Below, one piece after another: positions 33,825-63,743 of a stretch of DNA of 64,000 nt. The notes beneath the pieces were generated by a model. It saw only the letters and a list, made by a program, of their open reading frames with translations. It had not been told where the DNA came from and did not search any database. Position 1 is the stretch's first letter. Every line of letters begins with the position of its first letter. The position numbers and the translations under genes were made by a program. Origin of the DNA: Amorphochlora amoebiformis (Eukaryota > Cercozoa > Chlorarachniophyceae); the NCBI GenBank assembly GCA_054601695.1, contig BAAHQB010000002.1, forward strand, positions 1,488,001 through 1,552,000, given 5' to 3'.

Positions 33825-34280
33825 GTATACATATGTACATATATACATGTATATTATGTGTATACATATTTATATTTATATACATATATAAATTGAAGCT
33901 AGGTTTGGGTAAGCTTAGCAGTGGGGTTAGGAATGCAATAATTGAGCCGCGATACCTTTTCACACACGTATATTATAGGAGCATATACGTTTCTTTTATT
34001 ATTATTACTAGTAATATTAGAATTTTTATTCTAACTTTTTTTTTTTTCTTTTTTTAGAAGTTACCAAACCCTGGACCTAACCTAAATGTAAACTTAGTTC
34101 ATGAGGGAATGTGGAGTATTGATGGGGCGAGTGTGTTCGGATATCAAGTTGTTTTGCAGCAGGTAGGGTTAGGGATAGGGCAGGGTTTAGCTTGTTGACT
34201 GTGTGGGTATTCAAGTATAATGTAGCCCGAACCGTGACCCTAACCCTAACCCCAACCCTTACATATTTACATATATATAT

Positions 34281-34316
<36 letters not shown>

Positions 34317-34351
34317 CTATATATGTGTGTATGTATACATGTATAATATAC

Positions 34352-34447
<96 letters not shown>

Positions 34448-34495
34448 TGTATTTCTGTGTGTGAGTGCATTTATTCATATCTACATATAAATACA

Positions 34496-34542
<47 letters not shown>

Positions 34543-34940
34543 ATATATACATAGGGTATAATATACGTGTAAGTCCATATGCGCACATATACATGTGCAC
34601 ACACGTACATATATATATGTATACGTATACATATAAATATATATATATATATTATAAATATTTAAATATACATATACGTATTCTTACATCTATTTTTGCG
34701 TATGTACCATACGTGATTATTTGAATGCATGAACGGTCAATAAATATACATGCTCTAGCGGGACGTCGACACCGACGTACATACTTGAATAACCGCTATA
34801 CATGTTCCTGTATGTAGTGTCCCACCCCTATATACTTCACGTGGCCCGTAACATGTTTCTACTAGTCGTAAAGCCACTTAACCCACGTGTACATATTTAC
34901 ACGGCCGCTATGCCAATTCCCAGATGGCTACATATAATAT

Positions 34941-34982
<42 letters not shown>

Positions 34983-35650
34983 TATTTGTGTGTGTGCATA
35001 TATATATCAGCTCCGAAAACACGCCAGGACTCGCTTGGAGAGGTAACCCCAACCCTATCAAACGAAACTGACTTCAACCCAGACCCTAATCCAAACGTAA
35101 CTGACCTACAACCCAACTCTAACCATACGCTTAACCCAGGGAAGGCGGTTGGGTAGAGGAGCAGCACTGCACTATGATTGATCGAAAGGCAACCAAAAAC
35201 CATACCCTTCACCCTAACCCTAACACTTCTCAACCCAGACATTCTAACCCTAACTCTAAGCCCAACAGTGGCATCTTACAACCCTAACAGTAACCCTAAC
35301 CCTTTTAACCCTAAAACTGAACTAGGTCTTAGAGGATTTTGTGGATTCCATCCTGGAAGAGCCAACCTTAAACTCACCCTTTATACCCGACGTGGTAGTT
35401 CAAAACCTAAACCCAACTCGACAACCACTCCGGAACCCAGACACCTGTCAGATCTAGATGCATCTCCGGAATCCACACACGTGCCTGTGATTCCAGAAAG
35501 TGTGTCTCGGAACTCTCTCTCTCTTTCACTCTCTCTCTCTCTCTCTTTCTCTCTCTCCCTTTCTCTCTCTCTCTCTCTCTCTCTCTTTCACTCTCTCTCT
35601 CTTTCACTCTCTCTCTCTCTTTCACTATCTCTCTCTCTTTCACTCTCTCA

Positions 35651-35682
<32 letters not shown>

Positions 35683-35940
35683 TTCACTCTCTCTCTCTCT
35701 TTCACTCTCTCTCTCTCTTTCACTCTCTCTCTCTCTCTCACTCTCTCTCTCTTTCACTCTCTCTCTCTCTGTCTCTCTCTCTCTCTCTTTCACTCTCTCT
35801 CTCCCTTTCACTCTCTCTCTCTCTTTCACTCTCTCTCTCTTTCACACACTCTCTCTCTTTCATTCTATCTCTCTCTTTCACTCTCTCTCTCTCTCTTTCA
35901 CTCTCTCTCTCTTTCACTCTCTCTCTTTCACTCTCTCTCT

Positions 35941-36031
<91 letters not shown>

Positions 36032-36107
36032 ACTCTCTCTCTCTCTCTTTCACTCTCTCTCTCTCTCTTTCACTCTCTCTCTCTCTCTCTCACTCTCGCT
36101 CTTTCAC

Positions 36108-36159
<52 letters not shown>

Positions 36160-36476
36160 CACACACATACGTGTATCGGAACCAGAGTCCAGACACGTGT
36201 CTCGAGGAGGAGAGGATATGATTGTTTGGTGTTTTGTTAGATCGAGAGAGTGGTGTATCTGAACTGTGTGATTGTTGTGTTCAATCTCATCGCTGACCTC
36301 TCTCAAGGGGTAAAGATCAGGTCAATCTCCTATTCCAAAGCCTAACCTATGTACATACCTTAAACCTAATGATGAACCCAACTTGGACAGTGTATCTTCA
36401 TGACTAATATTATCTACATATAGTGTTTGTATACGACATATATATGTGGGAATATATATACGACATATATACGTGC

Positions 36477-36553
<77 letters not shown>

Positions 36554-36838
36554 AAATATATATATATATATATATTAACAACCCCTACAGCTACCCCTAA
36601 ACCAAATATCACCCTAACATTTAGTGTAAATTTTATACATTTATACATAGATATGTATATTGACATAGATACATAGCATTTTTTAAAATAGATGAGTATT
36701 TTTATATAGCTTTGTCTATTTAATGTATGGATACCTATACGAATAGTTTCATGGGACACAAGCTTACGTGGAGGTTTGAGCCTGAAACTCTAGTTGAAAA
36801 TCAAAAACCCATCGCTTCTTCTCCAGTTCGTAATAATT

Positions 36839-36879
<41 letters not shown>

Positions 36880-36899
36880 TATTAGGGATATATATATGT

Positions 36900-36936
<37 letters not shown>

Positions 36937-37207
36937 TATGTATATTTATATATATGTATATATTTATGTACGTATAAATATACATATATATATATATATA
37001 TTATATATATATATATGTATATATGTATATAAATATACTGATGTATATCTATATATATACACATATATATATATGGGTATGTATATATGTGTGTATGTAT
37101 GTATGTTTGTTATACATTATAGACTCATTCATGGTGTATACAGATATATCCACAAACGTGTATATATTCTATAAGTATGAATTATATACATTGGCATTGA
37201 ATAGATG

Positions 37208-37248
<41 letters not shown>

Positions 37249-37253
37249 TATAC

Positions 37254-37286
<33 letters not shown>

Positions 37287-37378
37287 ATATAGAAACATAT
37301 TTATACATATATGTATATATATATATAATGTACGTATATGCTTATATTATATCTGTATGCATATTATTATACATACAT

Positions 37379-37409
<31 letters not shown>

Positions 37410-38056
37410 CGTGGATAAATGATTACATGCATATATACACAAATATGGACTGTCTTCGTACACGACATACAGGACCTGGAGATACCTGAGGGTCTCATCT
37501 TTGCCCTAGTCGATGAAATCATCAATGATGACGATATCAACGTAACATGGATACCAGGTTTACTCGAACCATCCGTTCTTTTTTGGATATTTTATCTCCT
37601 TTTCTATCACATTTGCATACTTATGTATATATGTATAATATGTATATATAAAAATATATACATATACCTAAATTATGAAGACATATTATATACACACATA
37701 TATATATATATGTAAATGTAATTATATATATATATATGCACATAGATGTTCATACTACAGATATATACATATATGCATGTATACAAACATAATGATACTC
37801 TTGTACTGATAGATGCGATTGAGCGTGAGTTTTACGTGCTGATAACTCGTTTTATTGCGAGGGTCGTAGCACAGATATTGGATCAGGTAATACATACGTT
37901 CGTGTGCACGCAATATTTCTGTTGTAAATATAATACATATACCTAAATTTACACATGTAAAAGTGCATATACACACATAATATATACATGACTGTATCCA
38001 TATGATACATTGCACATCTGTATATATTACATACATGTATTGCATGTATCTAATTG

Positions 38057-38097
<41 letters not shown>

Positions 38098-38189
38098 GTG
38101 TATATATATATGTATGTAAATGGATAATATGTTTATACAAGTATATATGTTGTTTATACATAATATGAATATACACACAGATGTAAACA

Positions 38190-38264
<75 letters not shown>

Positions 38265-38285
38265 ATATATATAGATATATATTTT

Positions 38286-38329
<44 letters not shown>

Positions 38330-38431
38330 GTGTTGTGTTTATATCTGTATGAAAATACATGACATTTAATATACAACACATAATGCAAAATATTCAAACA
38401 TTACATTCGTATTTAGATAAACCTACGAATG

Positions 38432-38522
<91 letters not shown>

Positions 38523-38532
38523 CATATATACT

Positions 38533-38568
<36 letters not shown>

Positions 38569-38797
38569 TAATGATACGTATATATATATATATATATATA
38601 TTATAAAGTTAAAGTATTGTATAGATTTATAATAAATATGTATGATATATATATATATATATATATATATGATCCATGTACCCGTTGTGGCCATTTCCGT
38701 TTCATATTTTGCTCAGATGACTGTGACGGTTATGGGAATGGATGCAAAAATCACGCTTACAGCAAAGAGTGGGCTTGAAGAGACCGATAGCCGTTGA
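24683..38797 (+). CDS. COQ10/START-like lipid-binding segment fused to an unrecognised helical protein (about 26 exons)
   Basis: Phase-consistent exons: 24683-24886, 25290-25367, 25655-25711, 26176-26210, 26728-26768, 27128-27182, 28013-28068, 29355-29389, 29842-29928, 30441-30454, 30506-30537, 30562-30586, 31583-31634, 32288-32335, 32748-32773, 32837-32902, 33468-33502, 33572-33606, 34058-34162, 35011-35042, 35140-35152, 35326-35394, 36763-36825, 37473-37557, 37813-37886, 38717-38797 (TGA); about 500 residues. Residues 1-68 are Arg-rich and acid-poor, like a mitochondrial presequence. The next part, [18 protein letters not shown] then [14 protein letters not shown], matches the start of the SRPBCC fold as in coenzyme-Q-binding COQ10 (Y..F.PW). 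YKFDQVGGM and [11 protein letters not shown] could be its strands. I do not recognise the remainder; it includes [34 protein letters not shown] and [19 protein letters not shown]. The small exons (13-35 nt) are the least certain, and a two-gene split cannot be excluded. Confidence 0.7.
27195..27475. repeat. Degenerate telomere-like CCCTAA cluster in an intron
   Basis: TAACCC/CCTAACC motifs recur (AACCTTAACCCTAACACC, AACCCTAGCTTAACCCTCGCC, CTCTAACCCTAATCCTAACTC) between the exons ending 27182 and beginning 28013. The array is imperfect and interspersed with unique bases. Similar patches occur at 29945-29990, 31650-31700, 35085-35320 and, in TTAGGG orientation, 31955-32010, 34160-34185 and 43640-43725. 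Confidence 0.85.
32219..32280. repeat. Near-perfect interstitial telomere-like repeat
   Basis: Eight or so CCTAAC-type hexamers run in a row (ATAACTCTAACCCTAACC, then ATCCTAACCCTAACCC and on to AACCCAAACTC). This is the most regular of the CCCTAA patches. It sits directly in front of the 3' splice site of the exon at 32288-32335, so it serves as that intron's polypyrimidine-side sequence. Confidence 0.85.
35518..36141. repeat. 620-bp CT/TTCA pyrimidine satellite in an intron
   Basis: An uninterrupted strand-asymmetric block of (CT)n punctuated by TTTCACT at varying spacing, about 30 occurrences. The plus strand is almost pure pyrimidine. It lies in the intron between exons 35326-35394 and 36763-36825. 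Read in frame it gives an artefactual Ser-Leu repeat. The composition would favour triplex (H-DNA) formation. Confidence 0.95.
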
Positions 38798-39181
38798 AGG
38801 ATAATTATACCATTCTAGTTACTTGGTGCAGCTACTGGTTGAATTTATGAGTCAATGAGACTTTACATTACATTCAAGGCGTTTACGCTCGTGTATGTGT
38901 GGGCTACTCACTAGCTCATCTAAAATAGTAAATATTTTTTTGTAATGGTTTTACAATATTCAAGAGTCTAGGTACAAACTGGACAAACAAAATAACTTCG
39001 TCCTCAGTCTCATAGGACAAACTGGACAAACAAAATAACTTCGTCCTCAGTCCTATGAGAGTGCATCATAATAAGTAGTTAGCTGGGTTAGATCAGTTAG
39101 TTCGATGGTCGGGTGCTTAGTAAATGCCAGTGTAATCGGACTATGATAACTTTGGGCTAGTTGCGCATGCGATCCTATGCC
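38798..39181. other. Convergent spacer with 36-bp direct repeat
   Basis: The spacer lies between the stop of the COQ10-like gene (+) and the stop of the cold-shock gene (-). Bases 38974-39009 and 39017-39052 are identical 36-mers (ACAAACTGGACAAACAAAAT...), separated by 7 bases. The TCATAGG after the first copy and CCTATGA after the second form an inverted pair. No coding exon was seen. Confidence 0.85.
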
Positions 39182-39415
39182 CTAACTCCATCTACTTTTC
39201 CGTTGCCTTTTCTTCGGTGGCGGATTGCTAGACGTCGACACAGACGCCGACGCTACTGGCGCCTACCGCGTATATGTACATGTTAAATTAATACATATAT
39301 ATCTATATTATATATACATATATATGCATATATGTATATATATATATATAATATGTATATATATATATATATATACATGTGTGTGTACGTATTATGTGTA
39401 TACATTATAATATAC

Positions 39416-39452
<37 letters not shown>

Positions 39453-40701
39453 GTATATATATATATTATATATGCACATGTATATAGAAATTGTATGCAA
39501 ATATACCATGTAAATACACATATATACACATGTATTAGAATATATGTATTTATGTATACATATGTGTGTATGCGTATGCTTATGTATCTACATACATTGA
39601 GTGCCTGTCTACAAATTTAAATGTGTAAATATTGAATTTACATTTGCATAAGTATTTACATATATTCTTATATATATATAATAAATAAAAAATTATATAC
39701 ATATATATGTATATATTTATATATATATAAAGATAAACATGTATATGCATATATATATATATATATGTTTATGATGAATATTCGTTTTAATATATATGGA
39801 TGCATATATATAATATATATATATATATATATGTATACACATACGTATATAAATATTATGTAATATTTATATATGTATGTATATAATACATATATATATA
39901 TATATAGGTCATATACAGATATAATATATTACATATGCATAGATGTATTGTTGTATAGATGTACATAATACATATATATATATATGTTTTTATGCAAGTA
40001 TAATGATGAATACATATATATATATATATATATATACAAGTAGAGAACTGAATAGGAAGTCTTTCGTTGTTACCATGACTGAAGGTGTTAAATTCGCGGT
40101 CACCTTCTTCTTGGCACCAGGTCGAAGCCAGACTTGCACAAATATATTATACGTATACATATAAACCTATGTTCTATACATTTACACACACACACATATG
40201 GATCCTCCTCCACATCCTTCCCTATTATCTCTTCTCTCCTTTCTAACCGTCTCTCTCTGTCTAATCATTCTCTTTTCACCCTCCCTCCCTTTTACGTGTC
40301 TATTTCGCTGATTCTATACATCTCTTTCTCACTATAATTCACAATTCCTCTTTGTTTCTCTCATTCAATGTCTCATCTATTTGTCTATGTATCTGCTCCC
40401 ACGCATATATTGTATATATATATATATTTTATGTGTGGATATATGAATGTACATATATATATATATATATACTATATATATATATATATATAAATATATT
40501 ATATATATATATATATATTGTATCTATATATATATATATATATATATATGTATCTGTACTCCTCCTCCCTTTGTGCTTTATCTCTATCGCTCTCTCTCTC
40601 CTGGTGTCACACACATATATATATATATATATACTCTCATATATATATATATATATATGAGATTACATGTATATACACATATATATAAATATATTGATAT
40701 T

Positions 40702-40742
<41 letters not shown>

Positions 40743-40815
40743 GATAATATATATACACATATATATATACATAATACACACATATATATAATATATAAAT
40801 ATATACATACATATG

Positions 40816-40850
<35 letters not shown>

Positions 40851-40902
40851 GAGAATATACATACACACATATATAACACTATTTAAGTATGTATATCATA
40901 TA

Positions 40903-40933
<31 letters not shown>

Positions 40934-41010
40934 GTATACATAATAATAATAATACATATGTATATGTATATATATATATATATATAATACATATAATATA
41001 TATTATACGA

Positions 41011-41048
<38 letters not shown>

Positions 41049-41092
41049 TACATATACATATATACATATACATACATACATACATACATACT

Positions 41093-41146
<54 letters not shown>

Positions 41147-41353
41147 TAAACCTCCTTTGGCCGCAGGTTTCTTTCGCATCATGCCACGGGGCATAAACAT
41201 CATACTTGGCTTCTGCATATTTTGAATATATATACTTGGCTTCTGTATATTTTGCATATATACGTCTTATATATATATATATACATACATCATATATATA
41301 TATATTTATATATATATATATATATATATATTATACATACGCACATTCACACA

Positions 41354-41384
<31 letters not shown>

Positions 41385-41463
41385 GTAAATATAATTTTAT
41401 TCATATTATATAATATATATATATATATACATATATATTAGACGTATAATATTCTACGTATAA

Positions 41464-41501
<38 letters not shown>

Positions 41502-41722
41502 TATGACCAGATTTGTTTCTTTGATTTTCTTTTCAATTTCCGCCTCGTCAGCTTTAGCGATATCAGATGGTCCTGCATATACGCACAAAACACTCTGAAC
41601 ATTTAATAAATACGTTCGCATATATTAATACATACATTTGCACAGGCATACAAATATACATAATACATCTCTCTCTCTATATGTATACATATATATATAT
41701 ATATGTTTATGTATGTATATAT

Positions 41723-41755
<33 letters not shown>

Positions 41756-41867
41756 CATACATTAAATATATATTACATATATATATATGTATATATGTAT
41801 ATATTTTTTAAATATTATATATTCATATATACATTAAAGAAACTCAAAACATATATATATATATATA

Positions 41868-41918
<51 letters not shown>

Positions 41919-42110
41919 ATATATACACATAAATACATAATATATATATATATATATATGTGTACATATATACATAATATATATATATATATAGTAAAAG
42001 ATAAATATAGAATTAACGATCGATAGGTTATTATACCTCATTTGGAGCCCCTCATATATATATATATATATATATAATTACTTATGTATTTATTATATAT
42101 ATATATATGT

Positions 42111-42181
<71 letters not shown>

Positions 42182-42228
42182 GTTTGTACCTCGTGCCGGA
42201 GTCCCTACACACACCCACACACACACAC

Positions 42229-42263
<35 letters not shown>

Positions 42264-42540
42264 GATGTTTATATATATACATATATTATATTATATATAT
42301 ATATATATATTTTATATATTGTACAATATTTGTACATATACATAACACACATATATATATATATATATGTATGTGGTAGAAGATATATCTATGTGTAATC
42401 TAAATTGTATTGGTAGTTTGATGCCTTCTGCCTCATTTTGAGCTCCTTTAACCTCCACACCGCGAGGTCCCGTCACATTTATTGCCTCTGTTCGCCTGAT
42501 GCACATACACATACACATATTTAAGAATATATATTATATA

Positions 42541-42599
<59 letters not shown>

Positions 42600-42615
42600 T
42601 TATACACACATACAT

Positions 42616-42653
<38 letters not shown>

Positions 42654-42678
42654 GTGTGTGTGTGTACATCATATATAT

Positions 42679-42754
<76 letters not shown>

Positions 42755-42901
42755 TATATATTTATATGTATGTATTACATAATCATATCGTGTTTTCATA
42801 TGCGTTTATATAACTATAAATGTGCATTCATATACATATATATATATATATATATATAACCATAGATATTGCGATGTATATTTATATATTATATATGTAT
42901 A

Positions 42902-42949
<48 letters not shown>

Positions 42950-42997
42950 CGTTATAGCACATATATTTTTTTAATGTACGTATATATATATATATGT

Positions 42998-43062
<65 letters not shown>

Positions 43063-43066
43063 ACAC

Positions 43067-43098
<32 letters not shown>

Positions 43099-43175
43099 CG
43101 TGATACATATGTGTGCATGTGTGCGTAAATATACTCATATGTATGAATAGATATCTTGTATCTATGTATCTATGA

Positions 43176-43240
<65 letters not shown>

Positions 43241-43335
43241 GTATCCATTACATACACACATACATATGTATATACACATACATACATAGATATATAATAT
43301 ATATATATAAATATATTTAAAAATATATATATATG

Positions 43336-43367
<32 letters not shown>

Positions 43368-43442
43368 TAAAGATATATATATTATATATATATATATATA
43401 TATAAACATATGCGTAGATGCATGTTAAATTACTCATTACAT

Positions 43443-43483
<41 letters not shown>

Positions 43484-43957
43484 ATAGACATACACATATA
43501 CACATGCGCATATATATTTATACATACAATCATACTTTCATACGCATATTAGATACATATTCGATTCACAATTACATACCCATTTCTCTCGATAACTTCA
43601 AACTCAACCTCCTCCCCTGCCGCTAAGCTTCTGAATCCCTTAGCCTAGGGTTAGGATTAAGGTTATGGTTAGGGCTAAGCTTCTGAATCCCTTAGCCTAG
43701 GGTTAGGATTAAGGTTATGGTTAGGGTTAGAACTAGCTTAGTATTTGGGTTGCCTTGATGCTCGTTTGGTATACAAACACATCTTTTCCTCCTCCTGCGG
43801 GTTTTATGAAACCGTACCCTGATATTTCACATATCATAAAAATTATTGTTTCTTTTTTATCTAGACTTAGATACATACATATACATATATTATATATATA
43901 ACTATATGTACACATATAATATGCATACGTATTTATTATATATATATATATGTATGT

Positions 43958-43998
<41 letters not shown>

Positions 43999-44215
43999 TA
44001 TATTATATATATAGTAAATAAATAAATATGTATATATGCAGACAAATAATATATATTATGCATATATATATATAATATGTACATATATATGTATATATAT
44101 ATATATATATAAATATATATATGTATATATATATATATATATATGTATATTGGATATGTCAACCTTACATATACATCCATATACATACATATAAGTATCA
44201 ATTATACATATATAT

Positions 44216-44252
<37 letters not shown>

Positions 44253-44324
44253 TCAAACTACATAAAATATCATTTAGATGCATTTATACAAATATATATA
44301 CATATGTTTGTGTGTGTGTGTGTC

Positions 44325-44377
<53 letters not shown>

Positions 44378-44615
44378 TATACATACTATATACAAAAGTG
44401 TGTGTCTCTGTTTTAACACATCACATTTGGATTGCTAGAGCAGCCCTAAGGCGGAATTTTCTATTTTCCTCCCCTCTCCTCTCCCACCTTTCTCTCTCCT
44501 CACTCTCCCTTTCTCATTTACTTTTTTCTCTTCATCGCCCGCTCTCTAACACATCCAAACCTTTCTTCTTGTTGTACTGCACACACTTTCCCTTAAGCCT
44601 TAGCTTGCTATCCAT
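39182..44615 (-). CDS. Cold-shock-domain RNA-binding protein with basic tail (9 exons)
   Basis: This is a single-stranded nucleic-acid-binding protein of the Y-box/cold-shock type. Transcription-order exons: 44561-44615 (ATG), 43754-43818, 43580-43638, 42425-42495, 42190-42204, 41508-41572, 41152-41212, 40074-40132, 39182-39262 (TAG), about 176 residues. Residues 1-85 form the domain: [15 protein letters not shown] (RNP1-like), [14 protein letters not shown] (RNP2, normally DVFVHxSxI), [23 protein letters not shown]. The canonical KWFN Trp-Phe is replaced by VQYN. The tail holds an acidic-basic helix ([13 protein letters not shown]), a Met-rich patch ([12 protein letters not shown]) and a C-terminal KKRQRKSR resembling a nuclear localisation signal. 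Two introns need GC donors (after 43754 and 42425). An alternative to the first uses a GT 20 bases further on and shifts the next acceptor. A 15-nt exon encodes only TPAR with split glycines. Confidence 0.82.
43622..43725. repeat. 52-bp tandem duplication spanning a cold-shock exon acceptor
   Basis: Positions 43622-43673 and 43674-43725 are identical 52-bp units containing AAGCTTCTGAATCCCTTAGCC and telomere-like TTAGGGTTAGG. The first unit carries the 5' end of the exon beginning at 43638 on the minus strand, with its AG acceptor. The second unit therefore contributes an exact extra acceptor plus about 16 bases of exon, 52 bases upstream in transcription. Confidence 0.9.
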
Positions 44616-45846
<1,231 letters not shown>

Positions 45847-46269
45847 CTAATATGTATTATAAAAGGGAAAACTCCCGCAACTCTTCTCCTTGTTCTTGGG
45901 GTCGCTCAGCCATGCCTGTACGTACAACAAAAATATTTAGAATTTTCATCCGACGTGAACCCCGGAGGAACCCTGACCCACCAAAACCTTCGCTTTCTCC
46001 ACATCCCTCCCATTAGCCTTCAGGATATTAGCAGCGAGTGTTTCGGAACATTTACAATCAGCCACCACAAGCTTCACCTGACAAGCCGAAGAAGTATCAC
46101 ATTTACCCCTTTCTCTCTCTCCCATGTTCCCCAAGCGCCAAATTTCCCAAGCATGCTCTACATAAACTTCTACTTTTCAAAACTGATCTCGAAATGTTCT
46201 TTTTAAATTAGTTTGAGCACTAAAACTCGCCTTGATTGACAGCCCCACGTCGGACACCGCGGCAGCCAT
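45847..46269 (-). CDS. Candidate small UBA-like protein (3 exons)
   Basis: ATG at 46269 begins MAAAVSDVGLSIK (46231-46269), which ends AAG followed by GCGAGT, a GC-type donor. The next exon, 45988-46077, starts after GTCAG and reads VKLVVADCKCSETLAANILK and then ANGRDVEKAK. Its spacing of hydrophobics, Cys/Ala turn and DVEKA resembles a UBA-type three-helix bundle as in NAC-alpha or HYPK. The last exon, 45847-45915, gives AWLSDPKNKEK and a stop, for about 66 residues. An alternative donor at 45972 shifts the last exon into a second open frame (MAERPQEQGEEL...). I infer the fold from the pattern only; the function is unknown. The gene is divergent from the fibrillin gene. Confidence 0.45.
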
Positions 46270-46929
46270 TTCTGCCGACTTTTAATTAATTTATTGAACT
46301 GATATGCCGTCTTCGGGGATATCCAGGATATCTTTTGAAGATATACTTATATTGTTTGTAATTGTCTAAGACTATTGGATTCCAGAGTATATAATTCTTC
46401 GGGAAGTCACAAAGAGTTGCCCCATGGTACCGCGCCGCTTCGACTGGCCTGCCCAGCGGCCGCGCCCGAGCAGAAAATGGAGTATGGGAATTCTTACAAT
46501 CATAATTTGCGTTATGGTTCGTTCTATATTCAAATCGACCCAATTTCCCTGATCGAACATGCCCGTAAATGCCCCTCTTTTGTCACAATTCACATCGTGT
46601 CGCGAAAACAGGCCGCCGCTTGCGTAGCTTTGGCATCTTCTCCCTCCCTCCTCGACCTCTCCGGTGCCGTAAACCCCCCAATTAGCCCCTGTTATTGCTC
46701 CAGCCATACCTTACCCTCCATTTTTCGCTCATCGGAGCGCTCAAACCTATCCATTTTTCGAGGGATATTTGGCTGCTTGTGTGGCTGACCTTTTGTGCGT
46801 ATTTTAGCCTCCCCCGGGAATGCCTTCTCCTCAATTCGTGCGTCCTCAACGCCCTTACCTCTAGGTCAATTCCCAACGTTTTATGTCTTCATTAGCCCTT
46901 CTAGCCCGTCCACATGTCCCACTTCAAAA
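46270..46929. promoter_or_regulatory. Divergent gap, UBA-like gene / fibrillin gene
   Basis: A GC-richer, TA-free stretch of 660 bp between two divergent start codons. Open frames exist on both strands (for example 46375-46788 + and 46372-46707 -) but none has a recognisable motif or paired splice signals. I treat it as promoter and 5' UTR. A 5' exon of the fibrillin gene could lie here if the start at 46930 is wrong. Confidence 0.45.

Positions 46930-63743
<16,814 letters not shown>

Noticed and set aside
35178-36240. Open frames of 246-347 residues rich in Ser-Leu-Ser-Leu
   Set aside because: They are frame readings of the CT satellite. Flanking splice sites place the block inside an intron of the COQ10-like gene.
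42037-42050. 14-nt exon in the cold-shock gene (APNE)
   Set aside because: It has AG/GT borders but breaks the phase into the next exon, whereas exon 42190-42204 joins 41508-41572 directly in phase.
46372-46788. Overlapping open frames of 111 (-) and 137 (+) residues
   Set aside because: No motif and no supporting splice partners. The location between divergent starts suits promoter and UTR better.
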